From Paludibacteraceae bacterium (GTDB lineage: Bacteria > Bacteroidota > Bacteroidia > Bacteroidales > Paludibacteraceae), in contig JAFWOU010000009.1 in NCBI GenBank assembly GCA_017509715.1, positions 34,500-98,499 of the forward strand: 64,000 nucleotides of DNA, written 5' to 3'. Position 1 is the first letter of the stretch. Each line of letters opens with the position of its first letter. The notes beneath the pieces are model-generated. The model was not told the origin of the DNA and did no database searches. It saw only the letters and a list, made by a program, of their open reading frames with translations. This document shows positions 8,605 to 17,359 of this stretch, one piece after another. A program made the translations under genes and the position numbers.

Positions 8605-9465
8605 TTATTTTGCATTTTTGTTTACAAAAGTGCCAATAAGCATAGGTAAAAGGCTGTTTATGGCCCATAGCAGTATGCCGGCCAGGGTGGCTTCGGCTGT
8701 TCCGAACACCAGCATGGCAGCCGCTCCGCGTACCCCCGCTTCGGCCGCCGCGATAGAGGGAGCGATGGTGATGATGAGGTAATAGACGGGTATCAGCACC
8801 AGCCATTCGGTCGAGAACGGCATGCCAAATAGCCGTAGCACCAGCGCCAGCTGCAGGCACCAGCACAGGTAGCGTACCACGCTCTGCCCCAGCGAACCCA
8901 TCAGCAGGCGGCTGTCCACGCGTATCCAGCGGCGTAGCAACCAAGGCAGGGCGGCCGTCAGGGCCACTACAGCCAGCATCAGCCCGACCACCGTCATCCA
9001 TTCCGGACGCCAGCGGCCGTCGCTGAGCCATACCGCCAGGGGTAGGATGCCTACCAGGGTGATGGCCAGCGTCATCGTCATCGAACCTACCACACCCTTG
9101 CTCAGCAGTTCGGCCCATCGTCCATGCTCCATCAGCAGGCCGCGGGCCGGATATTCGCCCAACTGGTAGGGCGTCAGTTGCCCCGCCATCTTGCTGAAAT
9201 ACACCTGACGTTGTGCCTCGCGTAGCGACAGATCGCCCATCAGGAACTGCCATCGCCAGGCCTCCAGCAGCATGTTCACCGGCATGAGCAGCAGGGCCAA
9301 TAGGCCGCATAGCCAAGCCGCTGTATCTGCCTTGGAGAGGTGGTTGCCCAGTTCTGTCCAGCCGTCGTAGATATACAGACGGTAGCCCAGATAGCCGTAG
9401 GCCAGGACCGTGATAGCCCATGCTGCCCCGCGTAAATATGTCTGCTTTCGATTCGCTTGCTTCAT
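8605..9465 (-). CDS. Flippase-like integral membrane protein (UPF0104 / LPG-synthase TM region)
   Basis: A 286-residue polytopic protein with about seven or eight membrane helices. The pattern matches the lysylphosphatidylglycerol synthase transmembrane / YbhN-like family: E-A-W-R-W-Q-F-L after helix 2, K-M-A-G-Q-L-T-P-Y-Q-L-G-E-Y-P-A-R as the conserved central segment, and A-P-S-I-A-A-A-E-A-G-V-R near the end. Members are thought to move or bind lipids, but the substrate is unknown here. The frame is open to a TTG at 9477, but the -7 box covers that codon, so ATG at 9465 is taken as the start. Confidence 0.7.
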   Translation of the reverse strand: MKQANRKQTYLRGAAWAITVLAYGYLGYRLYIYDGWTELGNHLSKADTAAWLCGLLALLLMPVNMLLEAWRWQFLMGDLSLREAQRQVYFSKMAGQLTPYQLGEYPARGLLMEHGRWAELLSKGVVGSMTMTLAITLVGILPLAVWLSDGRWRPEWMTVVGLMLAVVALTAALPWLLRRWIRVDSRLLMGSLGQSVVRYLCWCLQLALVLRLFGMPFSTEWLVLIPVYYLIITIAPSIAAAEAGVRGAAAMLVFGTAEATLAGILLWAINSLLPMLIGTFVNKNAK

Positions 9466-9474
9466 TTCGCTGTG

Positions 9475-9506
9475 CAAAAATACAGAAATATTTGCAAATA
9501 TGCAAA
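9475..9506 (-). promoter_or_regulatory. Promoter of the flippase-like gene, overlapping its divergent partner
   Basis: TTTG (9503-9506, continuing CATA), 20 bp, TATTTTTG (9475-9482) on the minus strand. It shares sequence with the plus promoter at 9491-9522, so the two polymerase sites exclude each other. Only about 10 bp separate the -7 box from the ATG. Confidence 0.75.
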
Positions 9507-9522
9507 TTTTTGTATATCTTTG
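9491..9522 (+). promoter_or_regulatory. Promoter of the HhH outer-membrane protein gene
   Basis: TTTG (9491-9494), 20 bp, TATCTTTG (9515-9522). The ATG at 9534 is 11 bp past the -7 box, giving a leader of only a few bases. Confidence 0.75.
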
Positions 9523-9533
9523 TGCTCGGATTT

Positions 9534-11390
9534 ATGAAAAAAGGGCTTTTCATAGGGTGGCTGCTATGCACGAGCGTCTGTTTTGCGCAGGTGAGGACGG
9601 AAGATATCATTCAGGATATCTATACCCAACTGACCGAACTGAGTGCCGTGGATCAGGAGGAGCTGCAGGAGGACCTGCTCCGGTTGGCGGAGCAACCGAT
9701 CAACCTCAATGCGGCCACTCAGGCTGACTTGCAACAACTGCCTTTTCTCAGTCCCCGCCAGATAGATGATATCCTGCTCTATATCTATCGCCATCCGATG
9801 GACAGCCTCTACGAGTTGCGCCTCATCCCCAGCCTGAGCGAGTACGATATCCGCAACCTGTGTGCCTTTGTCTGTGTTCGGCCTGTCGATCAGGCGGCTT
9901 CCCAGCGCGTCTATCCCCGCGAGGCGTTGCGGCAACTGAAGCACGAAATCTCTGTGCGCACCGATGTGCGCAACCCCGAGCAGACGGTGGGCGATCCGGT
10001 CTATGTGCAGGCGCGCTATAAGTTGCGCTATCGTGATCAGTTTGATATGAACTTGCAACTCCGGCGACCCACAGGCGGGGACGCCGCTTCGCTGCAGTAT
10101 GGCGGCTATCTTAGGTTGCGTAACGTAGGACCGCTCCAGTCGCTCGTCGTGGGCAATATGCAGGCCTCGTTTGGTTTGGGGCTGGTCATGGCCTCGCCTT
10201 TTCATATGGGGCGATCGGCGTATGTCAACAATGTGGGCTTTGAGCGTGAGGGGGTGCGTGGCCTGAGTTCGGTGGACGGTAGCGGCCTGCATGGGGCAGG
10301 GGTGACGATGGCTTGGCAGCGGGGCCGTACCCATATCGAGACCTCGGCGCTCTATAGCCTGCAGCGTGTGCAGGACACGGTGCGTCATCACGTGCTGGGC
10401 ATGAATCTTACTGTTCGGCGCGATCGGTGGTGGGTAGGATTGACGGCCGTGGAGAACCTCTACTCCGATAGCGTGCATCCCTACCAGAATGCCAAGTACA
10501 ACCAGCATTATTTTCGCGGTCGCCGTCAGGCGGTGCTGGGCATCAATGCCCGTTACTGCTGGCGCTGGCTCGATCTGTTTGGCGAGGTGGCGGTGGCTCA
10601 GAATCGCGAGTGGGCGCCCGGTCTGCAAGCGGGGGCACGCTTTGCAGCCTCCGACCGCAGCCTGCTCACCCTCCTCTACCGCTACTATGCACCCTGGTTC
10701 GACAATGCGCTGGGCTATGGTTTCTCCGAGACCAGCCGTCTGGGCGACGAGCACGGTATCTACTTGGGCTTCGATATCCGGGAATTGCAGCGCTGGCAGT
10801 TCCGCGGCTATGTGGACCTGTTCCGCTTCTCGGGCATCAAGTACGCCATTCCCTACAGCCCGTCCTACGGTTACGACGCTTCGCTGGAGACGAGCTATAT
10901 GCATAGTGAGATATGGAACGTGCGCTGGCGCCTGCGCGCACGTGAGAAGGGCCGTAAGGAGCACTATAGCCTGCGTGGCCAGTTCGCTTGGCAGCAGGGC
11001 GGATGGTCGCTCCGCACCATAGCCGATGCCAACCTCACCCGCGATAGCCTGCATCAGTTGGGGTGGGGCGTCAGCCTGGCGCAGGATGTGGAGTATAGTT
11101 TCCGACGCGTGCCGCTCACCCTGCAGCTACGGCTCCAGGGCTTCGATGCCCGGGCGTGGGACAACCGCATCTATCTCTATGAGAACGATGTGCTCTATGC
11201 TATCTCCAATCCGGCCTCGTATGGTCGGGGCGGACGCTGCTATCTGAATATGCGTTGGCGTATTCTGGACCAACTCTCGCTCTATATGCGCGTGAGTGAG
11301 ACGGTCTATCATTCCGCCTGGGCAGCTGCCCAGAGCCGTCCCCAGACCCGCACCGACATCCACTTGCTCCTAAGAGCAACTTTCCCGTAA
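9534..11390 (+). CDS. Secreted helix-hairpin-helix protein with a putative outer-membrane beta-barrel
   Basis: The start is set at 9534 because the promoter lies just upstream and the first residues, MKKGLFIGWLLCTSVCFAQ, form a signal peptide. Residues 20-60 may be a short helical dimer. An HhH unit follows (P-I-N-L-N-A-A-T-Q-A-D-L-Q-Q-L-P-F-L, near 52), then a second hairpin-like segment near 88. From about residue 150 to the end (618) the sequence is an alternating Tyr/Arg/Gly-rich pattern ending in aromatic strands and a terminal Phe-Pro, as in outer-membrane barrels. HhH modules normally bind DNA, so an envelope DNA receptor is conceivable, but this is inference. The TAA stop lies in the first unit of a CCCGTAA array. 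Confidence 0.62.
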   Translation: MKKGLFIGWLLCTSVCFAQVRTEDIIQDIYTQLTELSAVDQEELQEDLLRLAEQPINLNAATQADLQQLPFLSPRQIDDILLYIYRHPMDSLYELRLIPSLSEYDIRNLCAFVCVRPVDQAASQRVYPREALRQLKHEISVRTDVRNPEQTVGDPVYVQARYKLRYRDQFDMNLQLRRPTGGDAASLQYGGYLRLRNVGPLQSLVVGNMQASFGLGLVMASPFHMGRSAYVNNVGFEREGVRGLSSVDGSGLHGAGVTMAWQRGRTHIETSALYSLQRVQDTVRHHVLGMNLTVRRDRWWVGLTAVENLYSDSVHPYQNAKYNQHYFRGRRQAVLGINARYCWRWLDLFGEVAVAQNREWAPGLQAGARFAASDRSLLTLLYRYYAPWFDNALGYGFSETSRLGDEHGIYLGFDIRELQRWQFRGYVDLFRFSGIKYAIPYSPSYGYDASLETSYMHSEIWNVRWRLRAREKGRKEHYSLRGQFAWQQGGWSLRTIADANLTRDSLHQLGWGVSLAQDVEYSFRRVPLTLQLRLQGFDARAWDNRIYLYENDVLYAISNPASYGRGGRCYLNMRWRILDQLSLYMRVSETVYHSAWAAAQSRPQTRTDIHLLLRATFP

Positions 11391-11439
11391 CCCGTAACCC
11401 GTAACCCGTAACCCCTAACCCGTAACCCGTAACCCCTAA
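11384..11439 (+). repeat. Heptamer array (CCCGTAA/CCCCTAA)x8
   Basis: Eight consecutive 7-bp units: four CCCGTAA, one CCCCTAA, two CCCGTAA, one CCCCTAA. The stop codon of the upstream gene (11388-11390) is the end of the first unit. The array ends a few bases before a terminator that serves the minus strand. Confidence 0.95.
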
Positions 11440-11446
11440 CCTTTAC

Positions 11447-11481
11447 AAAAAAAAGAGACCCCATCTTTCGATGAAGTCTCT
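11447..11481 (-). terminator. Strong rho-independent terminator after the CAT tRNA
   Basis: Read on the minus strand, a 12-bp stem AGAGACTTCATC / GATGGGGTCTCT (two G-T pairs) with a GAAA tetraloop is followed by eight T. It lies just downstream of the minus-strand tRNA. Confidence 0.92.
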
Positions 11482-11483
11482 CG

Positions 11484-11558
11484 TGGTCCCACTTGGGCTT
11501 GAACCAAGGACCCCCTGATTATGAGTCAGGTGCTACTAACCAACTGAGCTATAGGACC
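11484..11558 (-). tRNA. tRNA with CAT anticodon (elongator Met, or Ile2)
   Basis: A 75-nt cloverleaf with acceptor GGTCCTA / TGGGACC, anticodon arm CCTGA-CTCATAA-TCAGG and T arm CTTGG-TTCAAGC-CCAAG, discriminator A, no encoded CCA. Anticodon CAT allows tRNA-Met or lysidine-modified tRNA-Ile2; the sequence alone does not decide. The D arm has one extra base (GCTC against GTAGC), leaving only three good pairs. The gene follows the OmpA-family gene by 28 bp on the same strand with no promoter visible between them, so it may be processed from that transcript. Confidence 0.92.
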
Positions 11559-11586
11559 ATCGTGCTTTCTTGTAAGGGCACGCACC

Positions 11587-13167
11587 TTATTGTTTGATTT
11601 TATTGTAGTACTCCTGTGCCTCCTCGGCGGTGATCAGTCGTTGCTTGTCACTCAGGATAGGCAGGGTTACTTCCAGGTTCTTGGGCATGTTGTTAATATC
11701 CTGGATCTTGCTCTTGTTCGCCTCGTAGATATATACCCAGCAGTTGGGGTTACCGTAGTGGCGGCGAGCCAGGCTGGTCAGCGATACTTCGTTCACCGAC
11801 TCTCTGTGGTTGACGCCGGCATCCACTCTGGCCGTCTCCTGACGCAGCTCTTTCAGACGCAGGTAGTCCTCACGCGAGATGATGCGAACCTCTACACGGC
11901 GGTTCGGACCGTAAGCAGCCTTGCTGCGGCGACCTACCACCTTGCCACGACCCAGGGTCAGGCAGCGATCGTTCGGTATGTTATACTCCTCTTGCAGTTC
12001 GTTCACTACGCGCTTAGCACGGGCCTCTGCCAACTTGTTGTTCAGCTCCTCCGGACCGGTGTTGTCGCATACGCCGACTACGTCCAGATAGATGCTCGTA
12101 TCGTTAGCCATGTAGTCAGCCAGCTGCTGAACGATGGTCAGACCTTGTTCGGTCAGCTCGCTCTTGGCGTTGTCGAAGTAGAGGTAGAACGTGCGGCCAT
12201 GCATCGACGACTGTGCAGTCTCCTTGGTGTGACGCTCTGCGCTCTTCTCGCTCTCACGTATGATGACGGTGTCGTGGTGGATGATGACAGTATCCTTTCC
12301 GGCACTGCGCTTAGCCAGATCCTCGATCTCGCGATACGGAGCGTAGTTACGTACGTGGTTCTTGTACATTGCGTCCACCTTGATACGCAGACCCAGTGTG
12401 ATGTCGAATATACCGTCGTTGTTCTTCGAAGCGTGCGATGCCTCGCCCGAGAATCCGCGTCCGTCGATGTAGTCCTTGGTGTAGTACGAGTAGTCGGCAC
12501 GGATACCGAGGGCCAGCGTACGGTTCAGGTTGAACTCAGCCGTAATACCGGCATTGACGAACGGCAAGCACTTATAGCCGTCCATGCGGTCCGGACCGTT
12601 CACGCCGTCGGCGTTGATATACGTAGCGGTATGTCCGCGCTGGTGCGTCGGGTTGCGCTCCTCGTCGTCCATGTAGTACTTACGGCTCTGGTACCAACCT
12701 GCACCACCACCCACCTGGGCAAACAGCGAGAAGATCTTCTTGCGTGCCTTGGGGAAGAAGAGGTTGATCAGGTCCATCGACAGGTAGACTTGCGCTTTGT
12801 GCATATCGCCGCACAGCAGGGTGTCGGCATGCTGCAGCGGCTGACTGTCGTCGCCCGTCACGGTATACATGTCGTACATATACTCCAAGCCGATGTTCCA
12901 TACCGGCGTGAAGTTGTATTCGAAGCCTATTCCGGCATTCGGAATAGCTACGTTGTGCTTCATCTCAGAATTGAAGTCTCCGTCAAAGGCGTTGAAACCC
13001 AGACGTGGGATGATCGACCAATGGCCCGTCTTCTCTGCCGTGAGCTCATTATCAGGCACCTTGTACGGGTGGCATCCCTTGACTTTCTGCTCCTTTTGCT
13101 CCTCAGCCAGCACGTTCATGCTCAGCACCAAAGCGGCTAGAATTACGATAGATTTCTTCAATAACAT
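11587..13167 (-). CDS. OmpA-family outer-membrane protein
   Basis: Start chosen at MLLKKSIVILAALVLSM, a signal peptide placed after the promoter. An N-terminal beta-barrel (about 30-290) carries repeated aromatic/Gly strand patterns. The peptidoglycan-binding OmpA domain covers about 330-440, with F-D-N-A-K-S-E-L-T, V-G-V-C-D-N-T-G and A-R-A-K-R-V-V-N-E-L. The usual Asp of the NTG-DNxG motif is present. A C-terminal segment of about 60 residues ending before the stop (L-A-R-R-H-Y-G-N-P-N-C-W and following) resembles a LysM-like module. At 526 residues it is of the larger Bacteroidales type. It anchors the outer membrane to the wall and should be abundant, given its promoter. Confidence 0.85.
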   Translation of the reverse strand: MLLKKSIVILAALVLSMNVLAEEQKEQKVKGCHPYKVPDNELTAEKTGHWSIIPRLGFNAFDGDFNSEMKHNVAIPNAGIGFEYNFTPVWNIGLEYMYDMYTVTGDDSQPLQHADTLLCGDMHKAQVYLSMDLINLFFPKARKKIFSLFAQVGGGAGWYQSRKYYMDDEERNPTHQRGHTATYINADGVNGPDRMDGYKCLPFVNAGITAEFNLNRTLALGIRADYSYYTKDYIDGRGFSGEASHASKNNDGIFDITLGLRIKVDAMYKNHVRNYAPYREIEDLAKRSAGKDTVIIHHDTVIIRESEKSAERHTKETAQSSMHGRTFYLYFDNAKSELTEQGLTIVQQLADYMANDTSIYLDVVGVCDNTGPEELNNKLAEARAKRVVNELQEEYNIPNDRCLTLGRGKVVGRRSKAAYGPNRRVEVRIISREDYLRLKELRQETARVDAGVNHRESVNEVSLTSLARRHYGNPNCWVYIYEANKSKIQDINNMPKNLEVTLPILSDKQRLITAEEAQEYYNKIKQ

Positions 13168-13225
13168 ATAGTATATTTTTACGTTTACATATGGAGATGT
13201 GTGCTCCAAATCACAATTCAGGGTG

Positions 13226-13257
13226 CAAAATTACAATTTTTTTTTGAATCTGGCAAA
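13226..13257 (-). promoter_or_regulatory. Promoter of the OmpA-family gene
   Basis: TTTG (13254-13257), 20 bp, TAATTTTG (13226-13233) on the minus strand; leader about 55 nt. Confidence 0.82.
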
Positions 13258-13292
13258 TTTTTAACAGAAAAAAAATATTTTTTTTCAAAACT

Positions 13293-13324
13293 GTTGCGTA
13301 TATGCATAATTTTTCGTAACTTTG
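13293..13324 (+). promoter_or_regulatory. pta-ackA promoter
   Basis: GTTG (13293-13296) extended to TTGCGTAT, 20 bp, then TAACTTTG (13317-13324). Leader about 50 nt. Confidence 0.82.
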
Positions 13325-13377
13325 CACGACAAAAGAAACATGCATATTTACTAACTATATAAAACACAATTTCTACT

Positions 13378-14376
13378 ATGGACATCCTACAAAAAATGTT
13401 GCAACGCGCGCAGGCGAATCCCCAGCGTATCGTGTTGCCCGAGGGTGATGAGCCGCGTACCCTGGAGGCGGCTAACTTGATTCTGCGTGACAAGATCGCA
13501 AAACTGATTCTCATCGGTGATCCCGACAAGATCCGCGCGATGGCTGCCGAGAACGGCTATGAGCATATCGGCGAAGCCACGATCGTAGACCCGATCCATG
13601 ATCCTAAGATGCCGGAGTATGCCCACCTGCTCTATGAGCTGCGTAAGGCTAAGGGTATGACCGAGGAGGAGGCTCAGAAGAAGGCGCAAGACCCGCTCTA
13701 CCTGGGTTGCCTCATGATTAAGGCGGGCGATGCCGACGGCGAGCTGGCCGGTGCACGTGGTACGACGGCCGATACTATCCGTCCTGCTTTCCAGATACTG
13801 AAGACCAAGCCGGGTTGCTCCATCGTGAGCGGTGCGTTCCTGATGTTCACGCCCGCTAAGCAGTTGGGCGAAGGTGGCTTCCTGTTGTTTGCCGACTGTG
13901 CGGTCAACCCGAATCCGGATGCCAAGCAGCTAGCCGAGATCGCCGTTTCTACGGCTGAGACCGCACGCGCTATTGCGGGTATAGAGCCGCGCGTAGCCAT
14001 GCTGTCGTTCTCCACGAAGGGTAGCGCTAAGCACGAGTTGGTGGATAAGGTAACGGAGGCTACCCGTCTGGCTAAGGAGATGGCGCCCGAGCTGCTCCTG
14101 GACGGTGAGCTCCAGGCCGATGCCGCATTGGTGGACAAGGTGGCTGCTACCAAGGCGCCGGGTAGTCCGGTAGCGGGCAAGGCCAACGTACTCGTATTCC
14201 CCGACCTGCAGGCTGGCAATATAGGTTACAAGCTCGTAGAGCGTTTCTCGGGTGCGGACGCCGTAGGTCCGATCCTGCAGGGTATCGCAGCGCCGGTCAA
14301 CGACCTGAGCCGCGGCTGCAAGGTGCAAGACATCGTGCAAATGGTAATTATCACAGCAAACCAAGCTATAAAATAG
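13378..14376 (+). CDS. pta: Phosphate acetyltransferase
   Basis: Interconverts acetyl-CoA and acetyl phosphate. The 332-residue length is that of the short, catalytic-domain-only Pta. The start [15 protein letters not shown], central [12 protein letters not shown] and the C-terminal [14 protein letters not shown] with G-P-I-L-Q-G are family marks. ackA lies 96 bp downstream, separated by a set of short imperfect repeats rather than a terminator, so both genes can be made from the promoter at 13293. Confidence 0.94.
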   Translation: MDILQKMLQRAQANPQRIVLPEGDEPRTLEAANLILRDKIAKLILIGDPDKIRAMAAENGYEHIGEATIVDPIHDPKMPEYAHLLYELRKAKGMTEEEAQKKAQDPLYLGCLMIKAGDADGELAGARGTTADTIRPAFQILKTKPGCSIVSGAFLMFTPAKQLGEGGFLLFADCAVNPNPDAKQLAEIAVSTAETARAIAGIEPRVAMLSFSTKGSAKHELVDKVTEATRLAKEMAPELLLDGELQADAALVDKVAATKAPGSPVAGKANVLVFPDLQAGNIGYKLVERFSGADAVGPILQGIAAPVNDLSRGCKVQDIVQMVIITANQAIK

Positions 14377-14446
14377 ACCGCTACGCTTGAAAGACCGTTG
14401 CACTATAAGACCGCTACGCTGTAAGACCGGCCTGCGGCCTAAAAGA
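14375..14446 (+). repeat. Imperfect AGACCG repeats between pta and ackA
   Basis: Four AGACCG-led units of about 16-20 bp follow one another, two sharing AGACCGCTACGCT (14375-14387 and 14408-14420), one reading AGACCGTTGCACT and one AGACCGGCCTGCGG. The first unit overlaps the pta stop codon. A similar AGACCGTTCACT element lies between tig and mpl at 44457. Confidence 0.7.
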
Positions 14447-14472
14447 CATTTAACAAACAATTTTTAATATAT

Positions 14473-15663
14473 ATGACAATTCTGGTTTTAAACTGCGGTA
14501 GCAGCAGTATTAAGTATAAGCTCTTTGATATGGAGAGCAAGTCCGTCATGGCCCAGGGTGGTATAGAGAAGATCGGTCTGCCCGACTCGTTCCTGCTGGT
14601 CAAGTTGCCGAACGGCGAGAAGGTGAAGTTTGAGAAGTCGATGCCCGAGCATACCGTGGGTATCCAGTTGATCCTCGAAAAACTCGTAGATCCCGAGATC
14701 GGCGTCATCCGCGACCTCAAGGAGATCGACGCCGTAGGTCACCGCGTAGTGCATGGCGGCGAGAAGTTCAACAAGTCGGTAGTCATCACCCCGGAGGTGA
14801 AGCAGCAGATCATCGAGTGCGTAGAACTCGCACCGCTCCACAACCCTGCTAACCTCAAGGGCATCGATGCTATCTCGGCTATCCTGCCCGACGTACCGCA
14901 GGTGGCAGTCTTCGACACGGCCTTCCATCAGACCATGCCCGACTACGCCTATATGTACGCCCTCCCGTACGAACTGTATGAGAAATATGCAATCCGTCGC
15001 TACGGCTTCCACGGCACCAGCCATCGTTACGTGAGCGCTCGCGTATGCGAGTTCCTGGGCGTAGACCCCAAGCAGCAGAAGATCGTGACGGCCCATATCG
15101 GCGGTGGCGGTAGCTGCACGGCTGTGCTGAACGGTGAGTCGGTAGATACCTCGATGGGTATGACTCCGGTAGAGGGACTCGTGATGGGTACGCGTGCCGG
15201 CGACCTCGACCTGGGTGCTGCCACCTTTATCATGGACAAGGAGCATATGGATACCAAGGCCTTCAACAACCTGGTTAACAAGCAATCCGGTCTGCTCGGC
15301 GTCTCGGGTGTATCCAGCGACTGCCGCGACATCGAGGCCGCTATCAACGAGGGCAACAAGCGTGCTGACCTGGCTCGCAAGATGTTTATCTACCGCGTGA
15401 AGAAATATATCGGTGCATACGCTGCCGCTATGAACGGCCTGGACATCCTGGTCTTCACCGCCGGTATCGGCGAGAACGATCCGTATATCCGTGCCGAGAT
15501 CATGAAGGGACTCTCCTACCTGGGTATCGAGTTGGACGAAGCGGCCAACAACGTACGCGGTGAGGAGCGTATCATCTCCACCAAGAATTCCAAGGTGACC
15601 GTATGCCTCATCCCGACCGACGAGGAGCTCATGATCGCCATGGATACGACGGCGCTGGTATAA
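14473..15663 (+). CDS. ackA: Acetate kinase
   Basis: Makes ATP and acetate from acetyl phosphate and ADP, completing the fermentation branch begun by pta. At 396 residues it is full length. Visible motifs are L-N-C-G-S-S-S-I-K-Y at the start, G-H-R-V-V-H-G-G (substrate Arg), V-F-D-T-A-F-H (catalytic Asp), R-Y-G-F-H-G-T-S-H-R (catalytic His) and A-H-I-G-G-G-G-S for nucleotide binding. I see no promoter in the repeat-rich gap before it. Confidence 0.96.
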   Translation: MTILVLNCGSSSIKYKLFDMESKSVMAQGGIEKIGLPDSFLLVKLPNGEKVKFEKSMPEHTVGIQLILEKLVDPEIGVIRDLKEIDAVGHRVVHGGEKFNKSVVITPEVKQQIIECVELAPLHNPANLKGIDAISAILPDVPQVAVFDTAFHQTMPDYAYMYALPYELYEKYAIRRYGFHGTSHRYVSARVCEFLGVDPKQQKIVTAHIGGGGSCTAVLNGESVDTSMGMTPVEGLVMGTRAGDLDLGAATFIMDKEHMDTKAFNNLVNKQSGLLGVSGVSSDCRDIEAAINEGNKRADLARKMFIYRVKKYIGAYAAAMNGLDILVFTAGIGENDPYIRAEIMKGLSYLGIELDEAANNVRGEERIISTKNSKVTVCLIPTDEELMIAMDTTALV

Positions 15664-15721
15664 CAGCCTCGGGCAGAAAAACACAATAACTTAACCTATA
15701 CACCAACCAAACACACATAGA

Positions 15722-17359
15722 ATGATTATATATCAAATCCTGCCCCGACTGTTCGGCAATGCGAATGAGAGCCGTATCCCCAATGGCTCGCGCAAGCAGA
15801 ACGGTTGTGGTACGATGGCCGACATAACGCCCCGTGCGCTACGGGCCATCGCTGAGCTGGGTGCTACCCATATCTGGTACACCGGTATTATCCGTCATGC
15901 TACGGGCGAACGCAACAACCCCGCGATCACCAAGGGCAAGGCGGGTAGTCCGTATGCCATCACCGACTACTACGATGTCCATCCCGACATCGCAGCCGAT
16001 GAGAAGAACCGTATGGCCGAGTTTGAGGCCCTGGTGCGTCGCACGCACCGGGCCGGACTCAAGGTCATCATGGACTTTGTGCCCAACCATGTAGCACGCC
16101 AGTATAAGTCCAAGGCCAAGCCCAAGGGCGTTCGCGACTTGGGTCAGGACGACAACCCCAACTGGGCTTTCTCGCCGCTCAACAATTTTTATTACCTGCC
16201 GGGTATGCCCTTCTCGATGGACCGCGACCTGCAGGGCTATGAGGAGATGCCGGCCAAGGTGACCGGCAACGACTGCTTCACCAACCATCCTTCGGAGGGT
16301 GATTGGTACGAGACCGTCAAGCTCAACTACGGCGTCTTCTATCAAGGCGGCGGTGAGAAGCAGTTCTCGCCCATCCCCAACACCTGGGAGAAGATGCGCG
16401 ACATCCTGCTCTTCTGGGCAGGCAAGGGCATCGACGGCCTGCGCGTAGACATGGCTGAGATGGTGCCCGTAGAGTTCTTTGAGTGGGTCATCCCCCAGGT
16501 CAAGGCGCGCCATAAGAAGCTCATCTTCATCGGCGAGTGCTACGACCCGAATCGCTATTGGGCCTATATCCATGCCGGCTTCGACTACCTGTACGACAAA
16601 GTCGGCATGTACGACTATCTGCGTGGCGTGGTCAGCCGCGGCTGGTCGGCCGAGGGTATCTCCTGCCGTTGGCTGGAGCGCGGCGAGCAGCTGAAGCATA
16701 TGCTCTACTTCCTGGAGAACCACGACGAGCAGCGTCTGGCCTCCGGCTTCTTCTGCGGTAACGGCGCGAATGCCGAGCCGGCTATGGTGGTAGCAGCAGC
16801 GCTGACGCCGAATCCCCTGCTCATTTATATGGGGCAGGAGCTGGGCGAGAAGGGTATGGACTTCGAGGGCTTCTCCGGCATCGACGGACGCACCACGATA
16901 TTCGATTTCTGGAGTCTGCGTTCGCTCCAAGCTTGGAGCAACCACGGCCAGTACGACGGTGGCGGACTGGATGACGAGCAGCGCTCGCTGCGTGCGTTTT
17001 ACCAGCGTCTGCTCTGCCTCAAGCGCGACAACCGTGCGCTCTCGGAGGGTAAGATGTACGACCTGCAGTATGCCCAGGGTGACGGCTTCAACCGTGCCCG
17101 CCAGTTTGTCTTCCTGCGTCACGTGGAGGGCGACCTGCTGCTGGTGGTAGTCAACTTCGACGACCGCCACGTGGATCTGCGTATCAATATCCCGACCGAT
17201 GCCTTTGTCTATCTGGGACTGGAGGCATGTACCCATGCCCGGATGACCGACTTGCTGAATGATGGCGAGCCCTTCATGGCGCCCTTCACCGATGAGCAAC
17301 CTGTCTGCCTGAGCCTGGAGGCCTGGAAGGGTGCTATTATCAAAATAGAGAAACCATGA
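15722..17359 (+). CDS. GH13-family alpha-amylase, cytoplasmic
   Basis: A 545-residue alpha-glucan hydrolase or transferase without signal peptide. GH13 regions are visible: V-I-M-D-F-V-P-N-H-V (region I), G-L-R-V-D-M-A-E-M with the nucleophile Asp near 243, I-G-E-C-Y-D-P with the acid/base Glu near 271, and L-E-N-H-D-E-Q-R with the third Asp near 335. A small C-terminal beta domain follows. The product specificity cannot be read from the sequence. The TGA stop overlaps the next gene's ATG, so it is the first gene of a coupled unit with the prenyltransferase and maf. It complements malQ and glgP in glycogen use. Confidence 0.88.
   Translation: MIIYQILPRLFGNANESRIPNGSRKQNGCGTMADITPRALRAIAELGATHIWYTGIIRHATGERNNPAITKGKAGSPYAITDYYDVHPDIAADEKNRMAEFEALVRRTHRAGLKVIMDFVPNHVARQYKSKAKPKGVRDLGQDDNPNWAFSPLNNFYYLPGMPFSMDRDLQGYEEMPAKVTGNDCFTNHPSEGDWYETVKLNYGVFYQGGGEKQFSPIPNTWEKMRDILLFWAGKGIDGLRVDMAEMVPVEFFEWVIPQVKARHKKLIFIGECYDPNRYWAYIHAGFDYLYDKVGMYDYLRGVVSRGWSAEGISCRWLERGEQLKHMLYFLENHDEQRLASGFFCGNGANAEPAMVVAAALTPNPLLIYMGQELGEKGMDFEGFSGIDGRTTIFDFWSLRSLQAWSNHGQYDGGGLDDEQRSLRAFYQRLLCLKRDNRALSEGKMYDLQYAQGDGFNRARQFVFLRHVEGDLLLVVVNFDDRHVDLRINIPTDAFVYLGLEACTHARMTDLLNDGEPFMAPFTDEQPVCLSLEAWKGAIIKIEKP

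Noticed and set aside
11384..11439. Telomere-like repeat
   Set aside because: CCCTAA-like units look telomeric, but the period is seven, the array is internal on a bacterial contig and other heptamers with different sequences occur nearby.
11590..13140. Open frame of 516 codons on the plus strand
   Set aside because: Antisense to the OmpA-family gene; no signal, no motif, composition typical of a shadow frame.
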